Part shown: piece after piece, positions 42,686 through 55,719 of the stretch
Layout: each line of letters begins with the position of its first letter
Numbering within the stretch: position 1 is the stretch's first letter
NCBI RefSeq assembly: GCF_004664715.2
Contig: NC_051069.1
Coordinates: forward strand, 75,104,647 to 75,168,646
Source: Peromyscus leucopus
Taxonomy: Eukaryota > Chordata > Mammalia > Rodentia > Cricetidae
Length of the DNA stretch: 64,000 nt
Reading direction: 5' to 3'
Made by a program: the position numbers and the translations under genes
Notes under the pieces: model-generated
Told to the model about the DNA's origin: nothing
Seen by the model: only the letters and a program-made list of their open reading frames with translations
The model's database searches: none

Positions 42686-44220
42686 TAGAAGTGTATGCTT
42701 ACCTTTTGTTAATGAACTAGTCTGACAAATAGTTTCTTTGTAGATAACAGTAGTCGGAGAATATAACTTCTTCACATATTTGATTTTTCGAATTTCTTAT
42801 ATTTTTAAGACATTTTATTACAAGAAATGAAAAACTTTGATTTTCAAAATTCTATTTTTGTTTTATATCGCTGTGAAAGAGTGGAAAAGAACCAAACCAA
42901 CCCTTCTACAAGAAGCCACCTCCCAAAGGCCCATGCCCCTACTGCCACATTGGCAACATCTGGATCTAGGAAGAGAAACACTGAATCCAGCAGTAGGTCT
43001 GGCTCACCGCTGGATCTCCTTGTGCGGTATGGGGGGGAGACCCCTACTCTATAACTATAGTCATCAGGTTCTGAGTTTCCGAGGACACCTTCAATCTCCT
43101 TGGGGAAGGACCCTGGCTGCTGCTATGTTCAGTTTATACTATTCTACAACACTTAAGCTTTCCTCGCCTTCTCCTTTTCTATCCAGAACCAAATCACCGC
43201 CCTCTTGTGCTCGGTATCCACAACTTCAAGACTATTTGAGCAATTCCTTCTGCGATACCATCTTTCAACTCCCAAAGGGTAGAGGAAAGACAGTCATTTA
43301 ACTTGCTAGAGGGAAAGTGGAGTTGGGGGGGTCCAGTTGCTCTTTAAATAAATGGTCCTCTTCCTTCTGCCTCTTGACAATCATCTATGTCATGTAGTAA
43401 CTAGCATTCTGATTTCTAAGAATTCCTAGAACATGACAGCAGGGTCACTGAACTTCTGATTGACAGCCTAGTGTTCAATATACACACCCTCCAGTTGGAC
43501 CCATCTTTGCTATGCAAAATGGAGGGACATTTGACCTTCCTACATTCCACTGTCTTATGTTACAGTCTGGATTTCAGATATTTCCTGCCTCTGTCAAAGA
43601 GAGAGTGGACACCTGCAACTTCAGTGTAGTTAAGTGTCCTTGTTTTGTCCTGGCTTCTGAGGGGGATAATTGGGCAGAGGCATCATTGCTTTTATTTTCC
43701 ATCTCATCACTGAAAGAGCCTCCTATTAGCATAGGAAAGATTCCTGTTTGTTTTCATGAGTGAAGATAGAAATTGATTCTCCTCTAATTGGAAACAGCCT
43801 GTCATATTTATATTTCTTCATCATCTCAGCATGAGTTCTCACTAAATGATTTCCTTCCCTCTCTAAATGCCTGATACACTTGAAGTTCAAAAATCTGAAG
43901 CAGAAAACCATGAAGCAAATGCTGTTTCTTTTTTCTCTGGCAGTCCCTTTGATGCTTTAGGCAGTGTATACTAACTCCATCAGGTACCAGGAGAAATGAA
44001 GGTAGAATGTGATGCCCAGTGTGTGGAAGGAGACTGTGGCATGAGAAGCTAATATCTGTGCATAAAGTGGTGATTTCAAGCCAAAGTTTTCTTGTGAACA
44101 CAAAGAGGAAAATAAGTGGGAAATAAAATGCCTAGAATTTAGTGCCTGCTATACTTATGAAACAAAAGCCCGTACAACACCTAATAGTGCATAGTTCTAC
44201 CAACACTGTAAATATTTTCT
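42686..44220. other. Repeat-poor stretch
   Basis: No confident repeat or gene. Frames of 75-154 codons at 42827-43301 overlap each other in two phases and show no motif. Confidence 0.45.
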
Positions 44221-46731
44221 TTGATATCCACAATTATTTTAGGATCTTGTACTGAGTTCTTAATATTCTCTTACTTTAACAGATTTCAGAGACCAGACTC
44301 CAGGAAATGCAATGGACAAGGTAGACACCCAGCAAGCCATCCATACCTATTATTTCCCGAACTAGTCTTCAGACACCAGTGTGTTTGGGGAGCCCTTGCA
44401 GGTCTCTACATGTGCATTTTATGCATATTCAAGAGAGCCAAAGGGGAGAAGGCATGCACAGGGGAAGTTAATAGCAGAGAGAATCATATTGGAGTGCTCT
44501 TTTAATTAACAGAAGCTAATGAGTGTGTCCTCTGTGAAAGTAGCTGTTTCCAGGTGGTGGTTTTCAGTATCGCTGCAATAAATAAAGCTAGTTGAAGCTT
44601 CAGGGAACAAGAGGTAAATTCCTGAGATAGTTTTATTTTCTACCCAGGATCTGAATAACTTAAAAGGAAGGAACAAAAAACAAAGGAGGGCTTTTTTTCC
44701 AATCAATAGACAAATAGCTACTTTATAGAGAAGCTCAAAACAAAATACGAAGAGTCAACAACACCACACAACCAACATGTCCATAGGTTCATGTCATGAA
44801 GCTGAAGAGAAGATGGAGATGAATGGGAGTATGGTCCCATCTTTATGTCAAATTGACAATCTGGGTGATGGGGGAAAAAATGGAAGAGGTATGTGAAAAT
44901 AAGATATACTAATGGCCTAAGAGGCAAGACATTATGTAAGACAAAAAGGTGTCATAGGGATAATATTTTTCATTTGCATGTTGATGTCACTATTTTTCAT
45001 TCTCAAAGTGCTGTTCTAAAAGTCTCCACATCCTGGGCTGAGGTTCTCCCTGTTTCCAGGGACAGGGTGCATCTGCCACAGGCACACTATGAGCTTTTTT
45101 TTTTGGGGGGGGGGGTTGTTTTTAATATAGAGGGCTCAAAGAAGAAATGGAAACTCCTGTCTCCCAATTGCAAGAGCTGTAGACTCAAAGGAGAAGGACG
45201 CTTTCTCATCAATCTCAAATATGGGCTTTGAGCTACCAACTGGCCAAGCACAGAGGACTGTGACTCAAGCAGACAGATATGGGATGGGAAAGAGCAGGGA
45301 ACAGGAAAGCTGGGGCAGGAGGATTACACAGAGCAGGGACAAGCCAGAAGAGACTCCAAACCCCTCCATCCTGAACAGCTCTGACCCAGAGAGCTTTTCA
45401 CAGTGGAAGGATGCAGAAATCGGGAAGGCTGGGGAAACAATGTGGGAGAGCTTTGACGGTCACTGTCCTTCAGGAACTCGTGGAGTGAAGCGTGGCCGTC
45501 TGCACCACAGCTGAGTGCGGCTACTTTAGGCTGGTAACCGCCTCACAGTCCCCTACTTCTCACTGCAGGACAAACTGACACTAACCTGTGAAGTCCCTGG
45601 GGTCTTTTCAAGGGTACAGGGAAGATACCTGCTCACAAAATCCATGTCTTGAGGAAGGGAGAACCCTAGCACAAGCTTTAAGGTCAAAGTCAGCCAAACT
45701 GGTAAGCAAAGCATTGAAGGAGAGGATGGTGGGGAGACTACAGGGTACATTGTATCAGAGAATTACCAGCTGCTGTTTGAGCTCACAAAGAAACCGGCTC
45801 TAGAGACAGGATTGGCCCTTCCACTTCACATCCCAGCATACTTCTATCAAGTATCCTCCAAGGCCCCTTGTCTGAGGAGGGGTTGCTCCTAACTCTGCAA
45901 CAGAAAGAGAGGAGAACAGCAAAACAGGCCGAGAGTAAGACCACTGTGCCCTTGAAAACATCCAGGAGGAGATGCATCACCAGCAGAAGTGCCTATTGTT
46001 TATCCCATCCTCGGTGGGAATGAGAAGATGGGAGGTGCAGCCACCGGGAAAGCTCAGTAGGGAACTTCAGCTGACTCCCTCGGCTTCCTTAGTTTCTGCT
46101 GGATGTCTATGAGCCCCTGAATTGACGATGGCGTCTCTAATCTGTTGCTATTTGTTTTTAATTGGAGGCCTTGTCCCTGGGGGACATTTTCCTCTGCAGA
46201 TGTATCTGCCTGCTCTAGGCTATGAATGCTCAGTGCTTCCAATCTATATGCCTACATGGAGATAGATAGCACTTGTGGGGGCACCAATCCATGTATGGAA
46301 TGTGAACCTTAGTTAACCAAAGTTAAGACCCCATTTGACTAGTGACTGAGTGAAATTGAACAAGATAGATGGAACTTATGGGCCGCTGATGTGATAACAA
46401 TGGCTGCTTCTACACATTAGTCAGTGTGTATATGGGGCCCATTATATACACATCAGAGAGAGAATGAAGAGAGGAGACATTGTACTACTGTGGGACACCC
46501 AAGGATTGGTTAGAGCATGCTTTTTACAGCACAGTAAATGTAGAAATAGAACAGGGATGCTTGGTGCCAGAAGAGGTCAGTCATCAATTAGGAAAGGGGG
46601 AGATATGGATCAACAAACAAACAAATAGAAACAATCTAATTTGGCTGAAATCTGAAGCCCTCTTAAAACACCGCACATTTTCTACCTTAGCCCTGTGCTT
46701 TGTGCTGTGTAATGGGAAGAATTTTATAAAT
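44221..46731. other. Repeat-poor stretch, GC-richer in the middle
   Basis: No transposon recognised over about 2.5 kb. A T10/G12 run is at 45093-45116. The interval 45210-46210 is more GC-balanced than its surroundings and has no repeat. A sequence with splice-site look-alikes is at 44265-44326. A known gene cannot be assigned. Confidence 0.4.
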
Positions 46732-46748
46732 ACACACACACACACACA

Positions 46749-46796
<48 letters not shown>
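46732..46796. repeat. (CA)n(GT)n palindromic microsatellite
   Basis: Ten CA units (46732-46751) join directly to about 22 GT units (46752-46796). The CA arm is a perfect reverse complement of the first GT units, so the tract can fold on itself with no loop spacer. Confidence 0.96.
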
Positions 46797-46797
<1 letters not shown>

Positions 46798-47159
46798 AAG
46801 GTCCAATTTCTAAGCCCATTGCCTTGAGCCTTCCTGTCTGTCTGCTTCCCATTCTTTAATATTAGTGTAGTGGACAAGCTTGCTCCTAGTGATGCCTCTA
46901 GGGAACAGTGCTTTTTTCTGTGGCTGTATTCTGACTCAACTCTTATCCACCCTTTCATCCTTTTATCAGATGCTAGGAAAGCCTTCAGAACCTGCCTACC
47001 TCACTTGCTTAGATGGAAGCATCTCTAACACGGAAGGCAGTTCAGTGGCATCCAGTCACAAGACGTTCAGCTATGCAACTTCGGCCTCTTATCCTATCAC
47101 TTCCGTAGCCTCTCATTTACTCACTTAGAAGAATATGGGATATACATTTGGTAACAAAA
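46797..47159. other. Unassigned stretch
   Basis: No gene or repeat recognised. Confidence 0.4.
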
Positions 47160-47490
47160 AATGTTTGTGCATGCATATGTGTGTGAATGTGTCCACGTGT
47201 GAAGATGTGTGATTATGTATCAAGGCAAGAAGTTGCTGTCAAGGGTCTTCCATGGTCACCTACTACCTTACTATTATTTTAGACAGAATTGCTCACTAAA
47301 CCTAGAACTTATGATTAGACTATACTAGCTCTCCAGCAAGCTCCAGCAATGTTCCTGCCTCTGCCTCTCCAGCCCTTCTGGGATTACAGGGACACACTGC
47401 CAGGCCTGTTCTGTATGTGGATGCTGGGCATCCTCAGCCAGGATGTACAACTAGTACCTCACCAACTGAGCCATCTCCCAGATCCTCAAC
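47160..47490 (-). repeat. Long composite B-type SINE (B4/B3-like), antisense
   Basis: Same composite type as 737-1045: 'gtgtgtgaatgtgtcca', a middle with 'ctgcctctgcctctccagcccttctgggattacaggga' (B1-like complement), 'gatgctgggcatcctcagcc', and 'acctcaccaactgagccatctccc' (tRNA-like head complement). Confidence 0.7.
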
Positions 47491-47534
47491 AACTTTTCAA
47501 TAAATGAATGAGTGGCAGACACACCTATGAATCT

Positions 47535-47705
47535 CTCAAACATGATTGTATAGCAGAATCAACTGGAAGAACCGTTAGAATACAGGCCAGGTTCCACCTA
47601 AGAGTTTCTGACTCAGTGGTTCTAGAACAGGAGCTGAGAATCTTCATTTCAAACCACTGCCTAGATGATGTTCAGGCTCTTGGTGGAAGAGATGCAACCT
47701 GAGGA
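47535..47705 (+). mobile_element. MER5-like hAT-Charlie fragment
   Basis: 'agcagaatcaactggaagaaccgttagaatacag', 'gagtttctgactcagtggttctag' and 'gagaatcttcatttcaaacc' follow the MER5A order. It is ancient, and the terminal repeats are not preserved. Confidence 0.6.
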
Positions 47706-48189
47706 CCAGTATTAGTATACATCAATATGGAAACCCATGAATACTTTAAAAACAACCTAAAATGAAATGGTATCTTTAAATGTCCCGCCTACCATTCACT
47801 TAGAGGCATTTAGAAAATATTTCCCTATGTTGATTTCATATGCAGTAATAACAACTTAACAACATAAACTATAGGCATTTAAACTTTTTGCTAGATGAGA
47901 TCACAACTTCACTAAGAATTCCAAGAATCTGAGAATAAAATATGAATCATCACTTCTTATTCAAAGTTTAATCTTTTAACAATGCAATAAGATTTTTAAA
48001 GCCACAATATTTATACTATTTTACTCTAAGCTGGCCTGTTTTAATATCATGACAAAGCAAAAAGTCAAACTATCCTTTCTGTAATAGCTGAGAAGTGGAC
48101 ACAGAGATTCTTTCTGTTTCTTTCCACTATTATGAATCCATTTGGAGAATCCAGACTGCCTAATTCTCACTGTACCCCTACAGGACTCT
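47706..48189. other. Unassigned stretch
   Basis: No gene or repeat recognised. Confidence 0.4.
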
Positions 48190-48356
<167 letters not shown>

Positions 48357-48384
48357 GCCTAATAAGGGTCCATATTTTTAGTTC

Positions 48385-49320
48385 ATTTTCTTGTTACTAT
48401 TTAAAAAAAAAAAACAGAGTTAAAATCATCCTGAGTGAGTTAACCCAGACTCAGAAAGACAAACATGGTATGTATTCACTCATAAGTGGATACTAGATGT
48501 AAAGCAAAGGATAACCAGACTGCAACTCACAACTCCAGGGAGGCTACCTAGTAAAGAGGACCCTGAGAAAGACACAGGGATTGTCCAAAGACAGAGAAAT
48601 GGATGAGATCTACATGAGCAAACTGGGAGTGGGGCAGGTAATGGAGGGCAAGGGTCGGAGAAAAGAGAGCTTAGGGGAGCAGGAGGTAACAGCTGGATCA
48701 GGAGCAGAGTGGGAGAACAGGAAGGGAGATACCATGATGAATGTAGACCCCAGGGGAATAGGAAGAAGCCAAGTGCTAGAGAGGTCCCCAGAAATCCACA
48801 AAGATACCTCCACTGTAGACTACTGGCAATGGTCAAGAGAGTGCCTGAACTGACCAACTCTGGTGATCAGATGGCCGAACACCCTAACTGTCATGATAGA
48901 ACTCTCATCCAGTGTCAGATGGAATCAGATGCAGAGATCCACAGCCAAGCCCCAGGTGGAGCTCCAGGAGTCCAATCGGCAAGAAAGAGGAGGGATTGTA
49001 TGAGCGAGAGATATTAAGACCATGATTGTAAAAAGCACAGGGACAAATAGCCAAACTAGTGGAAATGCATGAACTGTGAACCAATGGCTGAGGAGCCCCC
49101 ATGGAACTGGGCTGGGCCCTCTGGATAAGTGGGACAGTTGATTAGCTTGAACTGTTTGGGAGGCCCCTAGGCAGTGGAGCCGGGACCTGTCCTTGGTGCA
49201 TGGGCTGGCTTTTTGGAGTCTGGGGCCTATGCTGGGATACTTTGTTCAGCCTTGGTGTAGGGAGGAGGGAACTGGAACTGCCTCGGCTGAGTCTACCAGA
49301 CTGGGCTGACTCCTCAGGGG
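48385..49320 (+). pseudogene. L1 ORF2 end and 3' UTR, cut at its 3' side
   Basis: 'catcctgagtgagttaaccc', 'ggtatgtattcactcataagtggatactag', then the same UTR type as the minus-strand copies at 18171-18878 and 25041-26496. The UTR stops abruptly at CTCAGGGGG (49320), without its last roughly 150 bases and poly(A), and joins a B1 directly. A 3'-truncated L1 needs later deletion or recombination. Confidence 0.85.
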
Positions 49321-49458
49321 GAGACAGGGTTTCTCTGTGTAGTCCTGACTGTCCTGAAACTCACTCTGTAGACCAAGCTGGCCTTGAACTCTGAGGTCTA
49401 CCTGCCTCTGCCTCCCATGCTAGGGATTAAAGTTATGTGCCACCACCACCTGGCTTGA
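49321..49458 (-). repeat. B1 SINE
   Basis: Plus strand GAGACAGGGTTTCTCTGTGTAG, AGACCAAGCTGGCCTTGAAC, GGGATTAAAGTTATGTGCCAC are the complement of a well-kept B1. Its A-tail side lies exactly at the L1 break, and no T-rich tail is left. Confidence 0.9.
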
Positions 49459-49459
49459 T

Positions 49460-50125
49460 TGTTTTTTTAATCTTACACCCACAGATAGGCATGTCTCTTG
49501 CCCCTCATCAAAAATGTTTCTTTTTGCAGCAGATAGAGACTTTTACAGAGACACACAACTGGCAAAAATGCAGAAAACAATTGATAGCGGTATGCCCAAT
49601 CCTAACTGAGTCATTTACAACACAACTGCTATACCTGAAGCTCAGGGAAAATGGAACAGGAGAAGGAAAGATTGTAAGAGCCAGAGAACAAGGATGTCTG
49701 CTGTGAGGTAGTGTCTTCTAGACTTGACAGGGAAGCTCCAACAATACGCTCGACTACAAAAGACCTGTGTAATGAGATGACCAGTTGACATGCCAACATA
49801 GGTAGACAAAGTCTCACAAGATCCCACCCCTAGAGGAAGAGCTACAGATAATCAATGGCTGCTGAGACAGGGAGAATCAGTTTTCTCCAGAGATGAGCCC
49901 CCTGATAGATTATCCAGTCTCATGTGATCAGTCCTAAATACATGTACATAGGAGCAATACTAAATGGACTCAGTAGGTTGTGTATGAATATACATATATA
50001 TGTAACAATAATAATTAAAGAAAAAGAGATCGTGAACTTTAGAAGAAAGGAGTGGGGACATGGGAGGACTTGGAGTTCGGAGAGAAGGAGGGATAGAAAT
50101 TAGATAAATAATTTTGGTTCCAAAA
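49460..50125 (+). repeat. Rodent L1 3' UTR (Lx-like)
   Basis: 'aatcttacacccacagataggcatgtctc' into 'aggtagtgtcttctagacttgacagggaagc', 'ccagttgacatgcc', 'ggagaatcagttttctccag', 'gcaatactaaatggactcagtagg', 'taacaataataattaaagaaaaagag'. It is a different UTR family from 48385-49320. Confidence 0.85.
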
Positions 50126-50134
50126 ATCCAATGG

Positions 50135-50203
50135 GTTTGAAGGGTACCAGGCATGCATGTGGTACAGACATATATGTAGGTGAAATACCTATACACATAA
50201 ATT
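50135..50203 (+). repeat. B2/B3 SINE 3' fragment
   Basis: GGTACCAGGCATGCATGTGG, 'acatatatgtaggtgaaatacctatacacataaa'. It is cut on the right by the LTR insertion. Confidence 0.75.
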
Positions 50204-50205
50204 TT

Positions 50206-50493
50206 TGTGGTGATATTTTGTTTGTGTTCTAACAAATAAAGCTTGCCTGAAGATTAGAGGGTGGAGCTAGCCATTAGCTAACCATAGAGGTCTGGATGTT
50301 TGAATAGACAGGAGGCAGGAAGTGATATGGCTGGGCTGAGAGAGGAATATAAGGTGGACAGAAACAGGAGATCGGCCCCTTTTCAGTCTGAAGTAAGAGG
50401 TGACTATGGCTGCTTCTTTACTTCTCTGATCTTTAAGCATTTACCCTGATATCTGACTCCAGGTTTTTATGATTACCACCAATTTGCACTACA
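50206..50493 (+). mobile_element. ERV-type solo LTR, short form without B1-like units (copy 3)
   Basis: Starts TGTGGTGATATTTTGTTTG and ends AATTTGCACTACA. It shares both ends and the start of the LTR with the minus-strand copies at 32164 and 35470 ('gaggtctgga', 'tataaggtggacag' as promoter core) but is about 160 bases shorter because the B1-like block is absent. ATTTT before and GTTTT after may be the TSD. Confidence 0.75.
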
Positions 50494-52314
50494 GTTTTTT
50501 TTCATTCAAAGTTTGAGATTTTTAAATTCTTTAACACTGATGTTAATATCCATGTTGAACAATAGCATTCCTGAGATTGTTCCTGGGTTTCTTTAGTCCA
50601 TAGCATTAGTAGGCATCTACGGAGTAGAAGACTTTGTTTGATAATTGTAAACAAGCATGCACACATTATAAAGATGTGTGTCGTGCCTAACACATGGCTT
50701 CAAACCACTCCAAACTGTTTGCCAATACTCTTGTTCCAAAAGATCCCTGAGAGCACAATTCTAATACCTAGTTGAGTATCTCGGATGACTATTTTAGCTG
50801 CATTTGGTATATCTTTTCATCTCCCAGAACCAGACTGCACACAAAATTCTCAATAAAACATCTGACAGAGCTTTAAACTAAATAACTCTTCAAATTTATC
50901 TACAACTCTGAAATTTTATATAACCCTACAATGGAGCAATAGTTAAAATGTTGCTCATAGAGGCAGCAAATACCATTTAGCCGGAAAAAGTGTTTCCTGA
51001 TTTTACCTTTTTATTAAAAAGAAAAAAACCCTCACTTCTCCAAAGATTTACGTTTCATATATAACTTTTCCTCAACCTGAGATGTCAGCCTCAGATTTAT
51101 GTCAGTTACTGTATCTTACTAGATGTGAGGAGCAAACACTCCCAAGTGTAATTAGTATGACTTGTAATTGTAAGTTGTAGTTTGCAGTGCTGATTGCTCT
51201 CTGCTTTCCCTACTGCTCAAGGTACATGTAATTTTATACATTAGAAACCCATTGACTCGTCTGTCGATGGGTACTTTAACCAACATGCAAGCCAAGGCAG
51301 ATACCAGAAGCCTTGGTAGCAATAACCCAAACAAAAGCTTGATTACAATCACTTGTGAGAAATGAAAACTTCTTTTTTTCATATCATTGGGTAAAATTCC
51401 TAACTTTGCTCCTGAATAGATGTAGGTGAACAGAAATCAGAACAGGTCAAGGGAGGGGACAGAGAAGATACAGAGAGACACAGACCTCAGGCTGGCAAGT
51501 AGGGAGCATCGAAACAAATGAGTGTTCACATGGGCCCAGGCGTCAGCAAGTGGGTGCAGACAAGAAGCTTGGCAAGTTTGAGGATCCGTAACAGAGAAGG
51601 AGGAGGGCAGGGAGGCCAAGGAGCAAGATGAGCATGTCTGGGGGGAGCAAAGATAAAAATGGCAGAACTCTGCAGAAGATAAGCCCCAAAATGAGCAGGA
51701 ATTGAAGCACCAGCCAAGGCCATGGCTGCCGAGCTAATGGAGATGTAAGTGCCTGAGATGTGAGCAACATAGACAGCCCACTTCGATGGTCCTAATAGGC
51801 CTAATTTACTGCTTTGGCTGGAACCTCCCATGACTGGATGCAACAGCTTCCAGAGCAATGTGAGTAAACTGCCAGCATGCCCACCAGCCGTAACTGAGTG
51901 ACAGACAGCTTTGGTCTTCTTTAACCAGGTGTTTCTTCCTGCATGCATGAACAGGCCAACGCATGAACCTGAACGTGAATTCACCAAGTATACATAACAC
52001 CAAAAGAATTGATTTTTTAAATAAAAACTATGAACGCCACTCCTGTTTCCTTGACACAAACAGCAGCTTTCCCTAGGAAATTGTTAATATTTAGGGAATT
52101 TCAATTAATACAAGTTTAGAGTCATTTCTATACAAAAATTGAATTCCTAAGACAATTCACCATGCAGGATATAAAAGAATCCACAGGATGTCTTGCAAGT
52201 CATATTTGAAGTTATTTTTAGGAAATAGTGAATGAATATTGAATTTTCCTCTTAGATCAGTGAACTTGACTCCTGGTAATATACCACAAGTACCTGGAAA
52301 TACTCAAGTATAAA
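50494..52314. other. Repeat-poor stretch
   Basis: No transposon recognised over about 1.8 kb. It contains the 177-codon minus-strand frame at 51526-52059 in a GC-richer patch (51430-51960). Confidence 0.45.
51526..52059 (-). other. 177-codon open frame of unknown meaning
   Basis: Frame beginning MCQGNRSGVHSFYLKNQFFW. The C-terminal third is rich in Ala, Pro and Leu (hydrophobic around residues 108-150), and a second overlapping frame is also Leu-rich, so the bias lies in base composition. No domain, signal peptide or splice context is recognised. It may lie in an unrecognised old LTR or be a chance frame. Confidence 0.15.
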
Positions 52315-52465
52315 GCATAGCAGTGTACACCTGTAACCCCCAATACTTAAGCTGAGGCTAAAAGATTGCCACACATATAAGGATAGCCTGGACTACATAG
52401 TAAGTTTAAGTGTAGCCTGAGCTACTTAGTGAGACTTTCATTCCAAAATAATAACAACAGCAAAT
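52315..52465 (+). repeat. Old B1/PB1 SINE
   Basis: 'agcatagcagtgtacacctgtaacccccaatac', 'gctgaggctaaaagattgcc', 'gatagcctggactacatagtaag', 'gagactttcattccaaaataat'. Strongly diverged. Confidence 0.8.
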
Positions 52466-54549
52466 TGAATGTGAGTTCTGATTAGTCTTGGGTGGAATGT
52501 GAGCATCAGAATGTCTTTGCAGTCATCACCCCCAGCCCATGAGCTGGTTGAAAAGGGATTGTGACTCACATTGTACTGCTCTGTGGAAAAGACTCAACAA
52601 GGAAGGTACGACGTGAAGAGCACAGTGTGGAGAGATGATTATGGTGCAGCAAGGATGTCCCATACTTGTATTTCTTTGTGTAAATGGTAAAGTGGCTAGA
52701 CATAACACCCGCTCACTTTTGGAGGTCACTGGGACTCTCAAGAAAAAGACACATGACAGCATGCTGTTTAACCATGCTTTTAAGCTGCTGTGTGGACCGG
52801 CATTAATGGATCTTATTACTTCTCTGTTCATACAAGCCCCATTTACCCTTTCAGTTCCTGAGTGTATGACCAATGCTTTGAAGTGACAGAAAGGGGGACT
52901 GTCTACATTTGAAACAGAAATCTAAGGCAGCAGAATGGTTTAGCCAAAGCAATTTTTTTAAAGCAAAGACATGGTTTCAGATCCAAGAGAAATACGTTAT
53001 CAAAAGAATACTTCCTAAAAGGTAATGTTAAGAAAGGGAGATAAACACAAACTTTTGTAGATTCAAGAATGCCATCTTGCATGAGGATATCATCTAATAG
53101 AAGTTTAGAAAGAGCTAGTTGGTAAAGAAACGTATAGATTTTAGAAGCCAGAAACTCAACTAAGAGATTACATATATGACTTGTTGATGAATATTATCCA
53201 TGACTTGTAAGTGTATTTAGAAATTAAAGCCATTAAATGCTAGGTTTGAATTACAGTATTGAAAAATACAACAGGCATATGAGGAGAGCAGTATAATGCT
53301 ATCATGAATTTATTTTGACTTCAGATTTAAATTGTCCACTGATCTAATATTATATACCAAAGAGGAGTAGCATCCCAAACATCCCAGATATAAAGTTCTC
53401 CTAGTAAAGAGGGAATCTTCCCCAAAAATGCAATGATAAAAAGCTCCCACACCCTGCCCACCATCCTGGCATTAATCACACTTCTGCCCACATCTTCTAT
53501 CTTGTAGATTGGATTCTTTCCTATGAAACTGTTTTTTGATTTGTTAAAGTAGCCAACCCCCACCCACCCAGAATCCTGCATTTTTCATTGGTCTGATTGC
53601 TAGTAGAGAAATTTAAATATTAATTATTAATCGACATGTTATTACTTGGCAACAAAAAGAAAAAGCTAAACAATAGCCATTGAAATGTAATTTCAAGTGT
53701 CTAGGTAAGAAACCCCATTCTGAAACTTAAATGTAGTTGTTGTGAAATAACTGTAGAAACTGAAGTGGGAATGAAAACAGATTAACAAGAGTCCAGGCAG
53801 TGAGTGCACTAGCCTCAGAGACTATTGGAGTGATCCTTCACAGAGCCATCACCTCTTCCCTCTAGATGAAGAAAGCTTGCAGAAAGGAAATAGCATGCCC
53901 AACTCCCCACAAATGATACACGACAAATTTGTATCCAGGAATTTCTATCTCCCAGTTCTGTGTCCCTTTCCTTCACCACACTAGCGAGTGGAGTGTCTTC
54001 TGAGAGCCACATTTTAATATCAATCTTGAACTTAAGACCTGAGAATTCAAATACAAACACAATGGGCGCCTTTAATGAAGAAGAATCACCAATTCACCAA
54101 TTATCCTCCCTCTTGTGGTTCATACAAGGAAAATGTTTTATTTAACATTAAATCCAGTAAGAGAAAGGATCCAATGGGGATCCAAATGTGGAGACTCGGC
54201 ACCATTATCAAGTGCTTATCACTGACTCCAACAATCATCATGAAGACACTAAAACTTTACTAATAAAAGAAGCCTGGGGAAGGCATTCCTGGAGTAGCAC
54301 ACCTCAGTCATATGACTCCAGCATGGCAATACTTTCAGAAAACTATACAATTTCCTGGAATAAAAAAAATCGTAATAGAACCCTCTAACAGCATGACTTG
54401 CATAAACCACCTCTTGCATAAAAGCCAAAGGAAAATCACTGCCAGGGAGATCACTAAAATATCAAGAGATTTGGAGAAGTCCCCAGTATAATGCAAGGAC
54501 ACAGCTACAGGAAACAGAAAGGCCCACTGTATAATGCCAGGGCCCATTG
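52466..54549. other. Long repeat-poor stretch
   Basis: No confident repeat or gene over about 2.1 kb. The last few hundred bases may include diverged L1 that I cannot place. Confidence 0.45.
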
Positions 54550-54746
54550 AGACGAATCTATCTTTTCTACTCCACTAGAAAACCCTTGCTCTGATAAGCA
54601 CTTTCACCAAAGCAGCCAGATACAAAGGCAGCACGCAAAAAATCAGCAGTCTTTCTGTGTCACGGTAACAAACGTGCTGAGAAGAAAGCCAACACAAAAA
54701 TCCCCACTTGCAATGAACATTTACATTCTTGAGAATAAACCTAACC
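54550..54746 (+). pseudogene. Host L1 ORF2 fragment (left part)
   Basis: 'ctctgataagcactttcaccaaagcagccagatacaaaggcagc', 'gaacatttacattcttgagaataaacctaacc' follow the ORF2 region before the thumb. The L1 resumes at 57533 with 'aaggaggtggaaaatctctac', so an insertion separates two parts of one element. The frame is broken. Confidence 0.75.
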
Positions 54747-55686
54747 TTCATATGTTTTAGCAAGTTTCCACTGCACTGGGTTCCCATATCATCCCTCGAA
54801 TGCCCCTCAATGCTGGCTGTCTCTCCCCTCATTCCCTCCCTCAACCCTATCTCCCCCGCCCCTTCCAACCTGACCCTCTCATTCCTGCCCCCATCCACCC
54901 ATAAAATCCATTCTATTTCCTCCGCCTCCCAGGAGACCAATGTGTCTACAATAGTCCCTCTGTACCTAACTTCTCTGAGTCTACAAACTGTAAATTTGTT
55001 ATCATTTATTTAATGGCTAATATCCACATATAAACGAATACATACCATATTTACCTTTCTGGGTCTGGGTTACCTCATTCAGGATTTTTTTTTCTAGTTC
55101 CATCCATTTGACTGCAAATTTCATGATGTCATATATTTAACAGCTGAGTGGTACTCCATTGTGTAAAGTACTACATTTTCTTTATCTATCCTTCTATTCA
55201 GGGACATCTGGGTTGTTTCCAGTTTCGGGCCATTATGGATAAAGTAGCAATAAACACAGCTGAACAGTGGTAAGATAAAGCATCTTTTAGGTATATGCCC
55301 AAGAGTGCTATAGCTGGATCTTGAGGTAGATCGATTCCCAACTTTCTAAGGACCTGCCATTTTGATTTCCATAGTAGCTGTGTAAGTTTTCATTCTCATC
55401 AGCAATGGATGAATGTTCCCCTTCTTCCACATCCTCACCAGCGTGAGCTATCATTTGTGCTATTGATATTAGCCTTTCTGACAGGTATAAGATGGAATCT
55501 CAAAATAGTTTTAATTTGAATTTTTCTGATGGCTAAGGATGTTGAACATTTCTTTAAGTGTTTCTCACACATTTGATTTTCCTCTATTGAGAATTCTCTG
55601 TTTAGTCTAAACAATGTTTTAGTTGAATTATTTGGTTTTTTGATATCTAGTTTTTTAAGTTCTTTATATATTTTGAATATTAGTCC

Positions 55687-55719
<33 letters not shown>

